A stretch of 64,000 bases of DNA, from positions 1-64,000 of the forward strand of contig CALAGS010000201.1 in NCBI GenBank assembly GCA_937891665.1. Reading direction: 5' to 3'. This document shows, one piece after another, positions 42,588 through 52,146 of the stretch (positions within the stretch are counted from its first letter, which is position 1; the number at the start of each line of letters is the position of its first letter). Both the position numbers and the translations under genes were made by a program. The notes under the pieces were generated by a model, which worked only from the letters and a program-made list of their open reading frames with translations, made no database searches and was not told the DNA's origin. The stretch is from an uncultured Burkholderiales bacterium. GTDB lineage: Bacteria; Pseudomonadota; Gammaproteobacteria; Burkholderiales; Burkholderiaceae_C.

Positions 42588-43784
42588 ATGACTAACTCAC
42601 CCTCACGTCGTTTGGTTTTGACGCGCAGTGCCGCTTTGGTAGGCGCCGCCAGTTCAAGCTTGTTGTTGCCAGAATTAGCGCAGGCTCAGTCCGGCAAAAT
42701 TCGTGTCGGCTTGATGTTGCCTTACTCTGGCGCTTTTGCACCCTTGGGTGTGGCCATTGAAAATGGCGTGCGCATGGCCATCAACGAACAAGGTGGCAAG
42801 TTGGGTGGGCGTGAAATTGAATGGTTCAAAGTCGACGATGAGTCAGATCCTTCCAAGGGCATTGAAAACGCTAACAAATTAGTACAACGCGACAAGGTCG
42901 AAGTGCTGATCGGCACCGTGCACTCTGGTGTACAAATGGGCATCCAAAAAGTAGCCCGCGATTCAGGTGTTCTCTCCTTGATTCCTAACGCAGGTGTGCA
43001 CGCTGCAACTCGCTCTTTGTGCGCTCCGAATGTGTTTCGCACCAGCTTCTCAAATAGCCAACCCACGCTGGCCTTAGGCCAAGCCATGGTGGCCAAAGGT
43101 CACAAAAAGGCGGTTTGGATTACTTGGAAATATGCAGCCGGCGATGAGGCCTTCGAGGGCTTCAAAGAAAGCTATACCAAAGCGGGTGGCACCATTGTCA
43201 AAGAGTTGGGATTGCCCTTCCCTAACGTTGAGTTTCAAGCCTTGCTCACAGAAATCGCGGCACTGAAACCCGATGCAGTTGCTTGTTTCTTTGCAGGCCC
43301 ATCCGGCGCTAAGTTCATGAGAGACTTTGCGGCAGCTGGCCTCAAGGGCAAAATTGCACTGTATGGTTCGGGCTTCTTAACCGAAGGCGTGTTGCAGGCG
43401 GCAGGGCCCGCAGCAGACGGCGTCATGACCACCCTTCATTACAGCGATTCATTAGACACACCTCGCAACAAAAAATTCCGCTTGGAATACGCCAAAGCAT
43501 TCAAAATGCAACCCGACGTTTATGCTGTTCAAGGTTACGACACAGGCTTGCTGTTGATTCAAGGCGCCAATGCCGTCAAAGGTGACTTGTCTAAAAAGCC
43601 CGAGCTCTACAAAGCCATGGAAGGCGCCGTCATTGACAGCCCCCGCGGTAAATGGACCATGAGCAAATCACACAACCCTGTTCAAGACATTTACTTGCGT
43701 GTCGCCGAGAATGGCGAAAACAAGGTCATTGGTGTTGCATCCAAAGCGCTGGCCGATTCTGGCGCCGGTTGCCGCATGGGCTAA
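42588..43784 (+). CDS. ABC transporter substrate-binding protein (branched-chain amino acid/amide type)
   Basis: Start MTNSPSRRLVLTRSAALVGAASSS (signal peptide), RVGLMLPYSGAFAPLGVAIENGVRMAI; Peripla_BP_6-like. Confidence 0.92.
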   Translation: MTNSPSRRLVLTRSAALVGAASSSLLLPELAQAQSGKIRVGLMLPYSGAFAPLGVAIENGVRMAINEQGGKLGGREIEWFKVDDESDPSKGIENANKLVQRDKVEVLIGTVHSGVQMGIQKVARDSGVLSLIPNAGVHAATRSLCAPNVFRTSFSNSQPTLALGQAMVAKGHKKAVWITWKYAAGDEAFEGFKESYTKAGGTIVKELGLPFPNVEFQALLTEIAALKPDAVACFFAGPSGAKFMRDFAAAGLKGKIALYGSGFLTEGVLQAAGPAADGVMTTLHYSDSLDTPRNKKFRLEYAKAFKMQPDVYAVQGYDTGLLLIQGANAVKGDLSKKPELYKAMEGAVIDSPRGKWTMSKSHNPVQDIYLRVAENGENKVIGVASKALADSGAGCRMG

Positions 43785-43804
43785 TTCCAATAGCCTGTCA
43801 CGCC

Positions 43805-43834
43805 AAAGCGGCGGAGTGATCCGTCGCTTTTTTT
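43805..43834 (+). terminator. Rho-independent terminator downstream of substrate-binding protein
   Basis: AAAGCGGCGGAGTGATCCGTCGCTTTTTTT. Confidence 0.75.
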
Positions 43835-43885
43835 ATGCCATCTTGAGACCCGATACGCCAACGCTTAAGTGATAAGCTTTCTCCT

Positions 43886-44749
43886 ATGGATTTCGTTAAT
43901 TTCCTCATCCAGTTGCTGAACAGTGTTCAGTACGGATTGCTGTTGTTCATGTTGGCTGCAGGCCTGACTTTGATTTTCGGCATCATGGGCGTGGTCAATT
44001 TGGCGCACGGTAGTTTCTACATGTTGGGCGCTTACTTGGCTTGGTCCTTGGCAGCCATGACACAAAGCTTCACAATCGCCATCATCTTGGGTACTGTGCT
44101 TTCGGTCCTCTTTGGTTTGTTGCTTGAATGGTTGTTGTTCAGGCATTTTTACAAACGCGATCACCTCGATCAAGTGCTCCTCACCTTTGGCCTCATTTAC
44201 GTTTTTGAAGAGATGCGCTCCATTTTGTGGGGTGACGATGTGCATGGCGTCACCATTCCAGATGTTCTCAGTGCCTCTATTCCTCTTACAGAAACACTTT
44301 CATATCCGGTCTACCGCTTGTTCATGTCTGGCGTTTGTTTGTTGCTGGCCTTGGGTCTTTATTTGCTCATTTCCAAAACACGTTTGGGCATGAAAATTCG
44401 CGCCGGCGCTTTCAACCACGAAATGACAGAAGCCTTGGGCGTCAACATCAAACTGATTCATGCTTTGGTCTTCGCCATGGGTGTGGGCCTGGCCACCATC
44501 GCTGGCATGGTGGCTGCACCTGTTTCCAGTGTCTATCCCAACATGGGCTCGCAGGTTCTCATCATGTGTTTTGTGGTGGTGGTCATTGGCGGTATTGGGT
44601 CGGTCAAGGGTGCGCTCATTGCGGCATTGCTGGTGGGTTTGGTCGATACCTTTGGCAAAGTTTTGTTGCCGCAAGTAGCAGGCATGCTGGTCTATGTGTT
44701 GATGGCCATTGTTTTACTTTACAAGCCTGAAGGCTTGTTCAAAAACTAA
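43886..44749 (+). CDS. livH: Branched-chain amino acid ABC transporter permease (LivH-like)
   Basis: 287 aa polytopic; LLFMLAAGLTLIFGIMGVVNLAHGSFYMLGAY. Confidence 0.93.
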   Translation: MDFVNFLIQLLNSVQYGLLLFMLAAGLTLIFGIMGVVNLAHGSFYMLGAYLAWSLAAMTQSFTIAIILGTVLSVLFGLLLEWLLFRHFYKRDHLDQVLLTFGLIYVFEEMRSILWGDDVHGVTIPDVLSASIPLTETLSYPVYRLFMSGVCLLLALGLYLLISKTRLGMKIRAGAFNHEMTEALGVNIKLIHALVFAMGVGLATIAGMVAAPVSSVYPNMGSQVLIMCFVVVVIGGIGSVKGALIAALLVGLVDTFGKVLLPQVAGMLVYVLMAIVLLYKPEGLFKN

Positions 44750-44758
44750 GAGGCTGGC

Positions 44759-45766
44759 ATGAGCGACGCACACGCCCCCCTTGAAACACTGCCGCGCAGT
44801 TTGAAAATTTTGCTAGGCACTGCGCTCTTGGCACTAGCGGCCTTTCCCTTTGTCGGCACTGACTATTACCTGCAAATGGTCACCCGCATGATGATTTTGG
44901 CCATCTTTGCCATGAGCCTTGACCTGCTGCAAGGTGTCACGGGCCTTGTCTCATTAGGACATGCCGCCTACTTTGGTGTGGCTGGCTATGCTTTGGCATT
45001 TTTAACGCCGCCCGGAGAGCCCGTGTCTTTGTGGTGGACTCTGCCTGCAGCGGTTGGCGCATCAGCCTTACTGGCTTTGATCATTGGTTTTTTGGTCGTG
45101 CGCACCCACGGCATTTACTTCATCATGGTCACCATGGCCTTTGCACAAATGGTGTTTTATGCCTTCTTTGACAACAAGGTATTGGGCGGCTCAGACGGCA
45201 TCTACATCAACTTCAAACCTGAAGCTGTTTTGTTTGATTTAGAAAACAAAAAGGTTTTCTATTTCTTCACCTTGGCTCTCATGGTCTTGGTTTATGCGTT
45301 TTTACGCCGTCTGCTGTGGAGCCCCTTTGGTCGTGCGCTGGCTGGCATTCGTGTCAATGAACACCGAATGCGCGCGCTGGGGTATGGCACTTTCAACCAC
45401 AAACTAGCGGCCTTTACGTTGGCTGGCGCACTGGCTGGATTAGCTGGTTTCTTGTGGGGCGCGCAGTCGGGGTATGTCAACCCTGAACTCATGGGTTTTC
45501 ACATGAGTGCGCATGTCATCATGATGGTCATCCTTGGCGGCATGGGCAATTTTGCAGGCGCCATTGTGGGCGCTTTCTCGTTCGAGTATTTGCTGCATGT
45601 GTTCAAAGACTTGCCCCAAGTGGCTGGCTTTAATTTAGGCAAGCATTGGCAGTTGTGGATGGGCTTGTTCATTGTGGCGCTGGTGGTACTGGCACCTCGA
45701 GGCATCTTGGGCTTGTTTGCCTCGCTGCTCAAAGACAAGTCAGAAAAACAAGGCCCTCAGACATGA
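44759..45766 (+). CDS. livM: Branched-chain amino acid ABC transporter permease (LivM-like)
   Basis: 335 aa polytopic; GVTGLVSLGHAAYFGVAGYALA, LGGMGNFAGAIVGAF. Confidence 0.93.
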   Translation: MSDAHAPLETLPRSLKILLGTALLALAAFPFVGTDYYLQMVTRMMILAIFAMSLDLLQGVTGLVSLGHAAYFGVAGYALAFLTPPGEPVSLWWTLPAAVGASALLALIIGFLVVRTHGIYFIMVTMAFAQMVFYAFFDNKVLGGSDGIYINFKPEAVLFDLENKKVFYFFTLALMVLVYAFLRRLLWSPFGRALAGIRVNEHRMRALGYGTFNHKLAAFTLAGALAGLAGFLWGAQSGYVNPELMGFHMSAHVIMMVILGGMGNFAGAIVGAFSFEYLLHVFKDLPQVAGFNLGKHWQLWMGLFIVALVVLAPRGILGLFASLLKDKSEKQGPQT

Positions 45767-46542
45767 CGAACGCTCACTCAGCGCACGACTTGCTGTTGCG
45801 CGCCAACAAAATTACCAAACAGTTTGGTGGCCTAACTGCCGTGAACCAAGTGTCAGTCGATTTGCGCAAAGGTGAAATTCATGCAGTCATTGGGCCCAAT
45901 GGCGCGGGCAAATCGACGCTGGCCAATTTACTCACGGGCGACCTGCCACCCACATCCGGCCATGTGACATTGAACGGTCAAGACATTACCGGATGGACTC
46001 CTGAAAAGATTTCTCGCCATGGCATGGGCAGAAGCTATCAAAAGACCAACATCTTCAGAAGCTTTAGCGTGTGGGACAACGTCCGTTTGTCGGCCCAGTC
46101 GCGCAGCCAACCCATGCCTTTCAATCCATTGGCGTGGCTTCAACAGGCCAGCCACATGACCGACGTGAACGAACGTGCAGAGCGTGCCCTTGAATTAGCT
46201 GGCCTCCAAAATCGCCGCCAAGCCATGGCCGGTGCCGCCAGTCATGGTGAGCAGCGTCAATTGGAAATTGCCATGACTTTGGCCACAGAACCGCAAGTTC
46301 TTTTGCTTGACGAACCCCTAGCAGGCATGGGCTTGGCAGAAGCCGAGAGCATGGTGCAGTTGCTTCTGCGTTTAAAACCATTGCACGCCATGATGTTGGT
46401 TGAGCACGACATGGACGCCGTCTTTGCTTTGGCCGACCAGCTAACCGTGATGGTCAATGGCCAAGTGATAGCAAGCGGCTTGCCTGCAGATGTGCGCGCC
46501 GATCAAAGCGTTCAAGCGGCCTATTTGGGTGAGGATCATTGA
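45763..46542 (+). CDS. livG: ABC transporter ATP-binding protein (LivG-like)
   Basis: Start MTNAHSAHDLLLRA overlapping livM stop (ATGA); IGPNGAGKSTLANLL, SHGEQRQLEIAMTLATEPQVLLLDEP. Confidence 0.93.
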   Translation: MTNAHSAHDLLLRANKITKQFGGLTAVNQVSVDLRKGEIHAVIGPNGAGKSTLANLLTGDLPPTSGHVTLNGQDITGWTPEKISRHGMGRSYQKTNIFRSFSVWDNVRLSAQSRSQPMPFNPLAWLQQASHMTDVNERAERALELAGLQNRRQAMAGAASHGEQRQLEIAMTLATEPQVLLLDEPLAGMGLAEAESMVQLLLRLKPLHAMMLVEHDMDAVFALADQLTVMVNGQVIASGLPADVRADQSVQAAYLGEDH

Positions 46543-46543
46543 G

Positions 46544-47257
46544 ATGACCGACACATTGATTCAAGTGCAAGGCCTCAACAGTTACTACGGGGCCAGCCAT
46601 ATTTTGCGCAGCATAGATTTCCAAGTCAATCGCGGCGAAACCATTGGCCTGATGGGCCGCAATGGCATGGGCAAAAGCACACTCCTCAAATCCATCATGG
46701 GCATTGTCACACCCCAATCGGGTCATGTGCACATCAAAGGCCAGCGCATGAATGGCCGCGATATTTTTGAAGTCGCGCAACTAGGCGTTGCCTATGTTCC
46801 CGAAGGTCGGGGTATTTTTGGCAACCTGAGTGTGGTTGAGAATTTAAAAATGGCGGCACGCCCTGGCACACAAGGTCAAAACGATTGGACGTACGAGCGT
46901 GTGCTTGAAACTTTTCCACGCCTGAAAGAGCGGCTGGGTCACGGTGGACAGCAGCTTTCTGGTGGCGAGCAACAGATGCTGACCATCGGCCGTGCCTTGA
47001 TGACCAACCCCGATGTGCTAATTTTGGACGAAGCCACAGAAGGTTTAGCACCCCTGATTGCCAGAGAGATCTGGCGCATTTGCAGTGTCATCAAAGAAAG
47101 CGGCATCAGCAGCGTCATTGTCGATAAAAACTGGAAACACGTCACCAAAATTACCGATCGCAATGTCATTTTAGTCAAAGGTGAAGTCGTGTTTGAGGGC
47201 AGCTCTGAGTTGCTTCAATCTCAGCCTGAAATCATGGCGCAACATTTGGGTGTGTGA
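46544..47257 (+). CDS. livF: ABC transporter ATP-binding protein (LivF-like)
   Basis: Start MTDTLIQVQGLNSYYG; MGRNGMGKSTLLKSI, LSGGEQQMLTIGRALMTNPDVLILDEATEGLAP. Confidence 0.93.
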   Translation: MTDTLIQVQGLNSYYGASHILRSIDFQVNRGETIGLMGRNGMGKSTLLKSIMGIVTPQSGHVHIKGQRMNGRDIFEVAQLGVAYVPEGRGIFGNLSVVENLKMAARPGTQGQNDWTYERVLETFPRLKERLGHGGQQLSGGEQQMLTIGRALMTNPDVLILDEATEGLAPLIAREIWRICSVIKESGISSVIVDKNWKHVTKITDRNVILVKGEVVFEGSSELLQSQPEIMAQHLGV

Positions 47258-47262
47258 TCAAA

Positions 47263-48135
47263 ATGGCCAATGACTCCACCTTGAAAGGCGTGCGCATTGT
47301 CAGTTTGGCACTGAACTTGCCCGGGCCCGCCGCATTGATGCGCTTAGCACAAATGGGCGCCACTTGTACCAAGGTCAATCCGCCTCCAGGCGATCCCATG
47401 GCACAGTACACGCCAGGCTTCTATGAAGTTTTGCACAAAGGCATGAAGCAAATCCAATGTGATTTGAAAGAAGCCAAGGGGCAACACACTTTGCATGAGT
47501 TGCTAGCCAAAACCGATGTGCTGCTCACCTCGTTCAGGCCCTCTGCCTTGAACAAACTGGGCCTGAGCTGGAAGTCATTGCACAAACAGTATCCCAAGCT
47601 CAGTTGCATCACCGTGGTCGGAGCCCCTGGCCCTTTGGCTGAAATTCCAGGGCACGATTTAACCTACCAAGCCGAAGTCAACTTAGTGCCTGGCATGACA
47701 TTGCCCGCCAGTTTGTTTGCCGACATGGGCGGCGCATTGATGGCCAGTGAAGCCGTTTTAAAAGCTGTCCTAAAGCAACGCAGTTCGGGTCAAGGCAACT
47801 TCCACGAAGTGGCGCTGAGTGAGGCAGCCGCTTGGTTGGCTCTGCCAAGACAATGGGGCATGACCTTGCCTAAAGGTGCTGTGGGCGGTGCGCACGCTGG
47901 TTACAACATGTACGCCTGCAAAAACGGCCGCGTGGCTGTGGCGGCATTAGAGCCGCATTTTGCAAAGTCATTGTGCGAAGCCGCAGGCATTTTGGTTAAA
48001 CACGATAAGACCTTGTATGCCAAGTCAACTCACGATGCCATTGCAAGCTTTTTAGCCAGCAAAACAAGACTGCAATTGGACAAATTAGCAGCAGACAAAG
48101 ACATCCCCTTGATGACTTTGCCCAAAGCACTTTAA
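47263..48135 (+). CDS. CaiB/BaiF (class III CoA-transferase) family protein, short form
   Basis: About 290 aa; VRIVSLALNLPGPAALMRLAQMGATCTKVNPPPGDPM, SFRPSALNKLGLSW, FADMGGALMASEAVLKAVL. Confidence 0.85.
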   Translation: MANDSTLKGVRIVSLALNLPGPAALMRLAQMGATCTKVNPPPGDPMAQYTPGFYEVLHKGMKQIQCDLKEAKGQHTLHELLAKTDVLLTSFRPSALNKLGLSWKSLHKQYPKLSCITVVGAPGPLAEIPGHDLTYQAEVNLVPGMTLPASLFADMGGALMASEAVLKAVLKQRSSGQGNFHEVALSEAAAWLALPRQWGMTLPKGAVGGAHAGYNMYACKNGRVAVAALEPHFAKSLCEAAGILVKHDKTLYAKSTHDAIASFLASKTRLQLDKLAADKDIPLMTLPKAL

Positions 48136-48153
48136 TTGAATTTGACCACAGAC

Positions 48154-51100
48154 TCAGTGATTTAACTGCGTCCAAGCCTTGTCAAGCCGCTTCACACTCA
48201 CAGGTTGTGGCGTGCGCAATTCTTGTGCAAAGAAACTCACGCGCAGTTCTTCAAGCAGCCATCGAAACTCAAGCATGCGGTCGTCCACCGCGCCTTTGCG
48301 CTCGGCCACCAAGCGCCAATAGCGCTGCTCTTGTGGTTTGAGCTCCAACAACTTAGCGGCATCTCGCGCAGGGTCGGCACGCCACTTGTCTAAGCGCAAC
48401 ACAATGGCCTTCAAGTAACGGACATAGTGCTGCAACTGCGTCCAAGGTGATAGTGCCAAGAATCGTTTGGGCACCAAGCGTTGCAACTGCTGGGCACAAT
48501 CTGTTGTGGCCTCAGGTGCATTCTTGGTGTCTTTGATTTTGCGCGTGGCCGCAGCAAATTCAATCAGAATGACACCCGCCAAGCGGGCCACCTCATTCGC
48601 AATCAGGGTCAAGCGCCCTCGCCCCTCGTCAATGCGCTTCTTAAAGCTGAGTTCATCGGATGGCAAAGGGTCCATGAGGAAGGCGCGGTCCAAGGCCACT
48701 TCGATGATCTGTTGTCGCAATTCATCTGCGGTACCCAAGGGCATGTAGGCCACTGCCATTTTTTGCAAATCAGGAATGTTCTTTTCCAAATACTTCAAGG
48801 CATCTTTGATTTGCAAAGCAAACAAACGGCGCAAGCCTTCACGGTGTTTTTGAGTTGCCACTTCGAGCTCGTCAAACACTTCAATTTGCACCGCATCGTT
48901 CAGGTCGACCAAGGCTGGAAAACCAATCAAGCTTTGCCCGCCTTTGTTGATTTCCATGAGCTCTGGCAAATCACCAAAGGTCCATGCGGTGTAGCGTTGC
49001 TGGGCAATGGCCGGCTTCTGACCGGACTTGGCCCCTGAGGAAGATGAACCTGCCTTAGTTTTAGTTGTTGAGACAGTCGCCCCTGCTTGGGAAGCGTGTA
49101 TGTCCTTGGCATCAGTTGCCTGTAGCGCGGCACTGCCAGTTGATTGCACTCTGAGCTGAGCCAGCGCTTGGAAAGCGCCGCGTGCTTGCGAGCCCCAATC
49201 GGCTTTGAGGGCCCCTAAATTGCGACCCATGCCCAGTTGTCGGCCATGTTCGTCGACCACACACAAGTTCATGAACAAGTGCGGGCTGAGCATGTCCAAT
49301 TTAAAGTCTGCGCGCTTGACATCTAGGCTGGTGATATCGCGCACTTTCTTCAAAAGGACGTCGGTCAGTGAGCCTGTTCCAAAAATTTCTGGCACACCCA
49401 ATGTCTCGGCCAACTTGGCAGCAGAATCTGGCAGAGGCACAAATCGGGTACGTGGCTTTTGAGGCAAACTTTTAAGCAATGCGTGAATTTTGTCCTTGAG
49501 CAAACCTGGCACCAACCACTCACAACGCTCTTCGCTCACTTGATTCAATACAAACAAAGGCACCGTGACCGTGACGCCATCGCGGGCATCGCCTGGTTGA
49601 TGCAGGTAGGTGGCCGTGCAATCGGTGCCCCCTAAGCGAATTGTTTTTGGAAATGCCTGTGTGGTAATGCCCGCCGCTTCGTGGCGCATCAATTCTTCAC
49701 GGCTGAGAACCAGCAAACTGGGCTGACGCTTCACTTCATTTTTGTACCAAGCTTCCAACAAACGACCAGAGCAGACATCGGCTGGAATTTGTTGGTCGTA
49801 AAACGCGTAGATCAGTTCATCGTCTACCAACACGTCTTGCCTGCGGGATTTGTGTTCCAACTCTTCCACTTTGGCAATCATTTTGTGATTGGCGTCCAAG
49901 AAGGTCAGGTTGGTTTCCCATTGCCCTTGAACCAAAGCTTCGCGAATGAAAATTTCGCGGGCCGTTTGCGGATCAACTTTGCCAAATGGCACACGCCTGC
50001 CGCTGTAAACCACCAAGCCATACAGTGTTGCGCGCTCGAGCGCAATTACTTCACCCGACTTCTTTTCCCAATGCGGATCTAAAAGTTGCTTGCGCAACAA
50101 ATGAGCACCCACTTGTTCCAACCATGCGGGCTCAATGTTGGCAATGCCACGGCCAAACAAACGTGTGGTCTCTACCAACTCAGACACCACCGTCCAGCGG
50201 CCTGGCTTCTTGGACAAGTGCGCGCCCGGATGGCGGTAAAACTTGATACCCCGCGCGCCTAAATAAACGTCTTCATCGTCTTGCTTACAACCCACATTGC
50301 CAAGCAAACCGGCCATCATTGACATGTGAATTTGCTCATAGCTTGCAGGCTTGGCGTTCAATTGCCAACGGTGCTCCGCCACAGTGGTGTGCAGTTGTGT
50401 ATGCGTATCGCGCCATTCACGCACACGCCGAATGTTGACAAAGTTTTGACGCAACAACTGCTCATATTGGCGGTTGCTTAACTTGTGCTCTGACCCGGCA
50501 GGCGATTTGCCGCCGCGTGCATCAGCCAACCATTTCCACAATTTCAAATAACCTGTGAATTCGCTTTTCTCGTCGTCAAACTTCACATGCGCCTGATCGG
50601 CTTGCGACTGTGCCTCTAAAGGTCGGTCACGGACATCTTGCACCGACAAAGCACTGGCAATGACCAAGACTTCGTCTAAAGCTTGCCTGTCGCGCGCTTC
50701 CAAAATCATGCGGCCTACGCGAGGGTCCAAGGGTAACTTGGCCAATTCAGCACCAGTGCGCGTCAGTTCGTTGGCATCTGTAACGGCACCCAGTTCAGCC
50801 AGCAATTGGTATCCATCGGTGATGGCGCGTTTGGAAGGTGCTTCAATGAACGGAAAGTCATCGACCACACCTAAGTGCAATGACTTCATGCGCAAAATCA
50901 CACCTGCCAAGGAGGACCGCAAAATTTCTGGGTCGGTGAAGCGGGGCCTGCCGTTGAAATCTTTTTCTTCGTAGAGACGAATGCAAATACCGTTGGCTAC
51001 ACGACCGCACCGGCCTGCGCGCTGATTGGCCGCCGCTTGGCTGATGGGCTCCACCATGAGCTGCTCCACCTTGCTGCGCAGGCTATAGCGTTTGACGCGG

Positions 51101-52068
51101 GCGGTACCCACATCAATCACATACCGAATGCCTGGCACTGTGAGTGAAGTTTCGGCTACGTTGGTGGCCAGCACAATGCGCCGACCTGAATGTGAATCGA
51201 ACACCCGCTCTTGATCGGCTTGCGACAAGCGCGAAAACAAGGGCAGTACTTCGGCACCCCGTGTGACGGCACTGTGTGACAAGTGTTTGCGCAAATGGTC
51301 AGCTGCTTCTCGAATTTCACGCTCGCCTGGCAAGAAGACCAAGATGTCGCCGGCGGCATTGCCTGTCCAAAGTTCGTCGACAGCCTCGGCAAGGGCATCG
51401 TTCAAATCGTGCTCACGTGTCTCTTCAAACGGACGCCACCGCATCTCAACCGGAAAGGTTCTGCCAGAGACCATGATCACTGGCGCAGGCCCCTTGCTAG
51501 AAGCAAAGTGCTGCGCAAAACGATCGGCATCGATGGTGGCCGAAGTGACCACCACTTTGAGGTCAGGTCGGCGCGGCAAGATTTGACGCAAGTAGCCCAG
51601 CAAGAAGTCAATGTTCAGACTTCGCTCGTGAGCTTCGTCAATGATGAGGGTGTCGTAAGCTTCAAGGAGAGGGTCGTTTTGTGTTTCGGCCAACAAAATA
51701 CCGTCGGTCATGAGCTTGACCGAGGCATCCTTTGACAGGCGGTCTTGAAATCGAATTTTGTAACCCACCACATCGCCAAGGGGTGTTTTAAGTTCCTCGG
51801 CAATGCGTTTGGCCACGCTGCTGGCCGCGATGCGCCTAGGCTGTGTATGGCCGATCCACTTGCCCCGCTGGCCCGCTGCGGCATTGAGCCTGCCGCGGCC
51901 AAGGGCCAAAGCAATCTTGGGCAACTGTGTGGTTTTGCCTGATCCCGTCTCGCCGCAGACGATGATGACCTGGTGATCTGCCATGGCCTGAGCGATTTCG
52001 TCGCGCTTTGCAGACACCGGCAAAGACTCGGGAAACTCGATTTTCAAGGGGGTAGCGGACAATGGCAA
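48154..52068 (-). CDS. hrpA: ATP-dependent RNA helicase HrpA
   Basis: 1304 aa; GETGSGKTTQLPKIAL, DEAHERSLNIDFLLGYL, HTQPRRIAASSVAKRIAEE, TNVAETSLTVPGIRYVID. Confidence 0.97.
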   Translation of the reverse strand: MPLSATPLKIEFPESLPVSAKRDEIAQAMADHQVIIVCGETGSGKTTQLPKIALALGRGRLNAAAGQRGKWIGHTQPRRIAASSVAKRIAEELKTPLGDVVGYKIRFQDRLSKDASVKLMTDGILLAETQNDPLLEAYDTLIIDEAHERSLNIDFLLGYLRQILPRRPDLKVVVTSATIDADRFAQHFASSKGPAPVIMVSGRTFPVEMRWRPFEETREHDLNDALAEAVDELWTGNAAGDILVFLPGEREIREAADHLRKHLSHSAVTRGAEVLPLFSRLSQADQERVFDSHSGRRIVLATNVAETSLTVPGIRYVIDVGTARVKRYSLRSKVEQLMVEPISQAAANQRAGRCGRVANGICIRLYEEKDFNGRPRFTDPEILRSSLAGVILRMKSLHLGVVDDFPFIEAPSKRAITDGYQLLAELGAVTDANELTRTGAELAKLPLDPRVGRMILEARDRQALDEVLVIASALSVQDVRDRPLEAQSQADQAHVKFDDEKSEFTGYLKLWKWLADARGGKSPAGSEHKLSNRQYEQLLRQNFVNIRRVREWRDTHTQLHTTVAEHRWQLNAKPASYEQIHMSMMAGLLGNVGCKQDDEDVYLGARGIKFYRHPGAHLSKKPGRWTVVSELVETTRLFGRGIANIEPAWLEQVGAHLLRKQLLDPHWEKKSGEVIALERATLYGLVVYSGRRVPFGKVDPQTAREIFIREALVQGQWETNLTFLDANHKMIAKVEELEHKSRRQDVLVDDELIYAFYDQQIPADVCSGRLLEAWYKNEVKRQPSLLVLSREELMRHEAAGITTQAFPKTIRLGGTDCTATYLHQPGDARDGVTVTVPLFVLNQVSEERCEWLVPGLLKDKIHALLKSLPQKPRTRFVPLPDSAAKLAETLGVPEIFGTGSLTDVLLKKVRDITSLDVKRADFKLDMLSPHLFMNLCVVDEHGRQLGMGRNLGALKADWGSQARGAFQALAQLRVQSTGSAALQATDAKDIHASQAGATVSTTKTKAGSSSSGAKSGQKPAIAQQRYTAWTFGDLPELMEINKGGQSLIGFPALVDLNDAVQIEVFDELEVATQKHREGLRRLFALQIKDALKYLEKNIPDLQKMAVAYMPLGTADELRQQIIEVALDRAFLMDPLPSDELSFKKRIDEGRGRLTLIANEVARLAGVILIEFAAATRKIKDTKNAPEATTDCAQQLQRLVPKRFLALSPWTQLQHYVRYLKAIVLRLDKWRADPARDAAKLLELKPQEQRYWRLVAERKGAVDDRMLEFRWLLEELRVSFFAQELRTPQPVSVKRLDKAWTQLNH

Positions 52069-52146
52069 AACTTCTGTAAAAATCAGGGATGGCGTAAGCC
52101 TTGAATTATCCGCTTTCTTGGACCCTTTCTAGAGACCCACAAGCTC

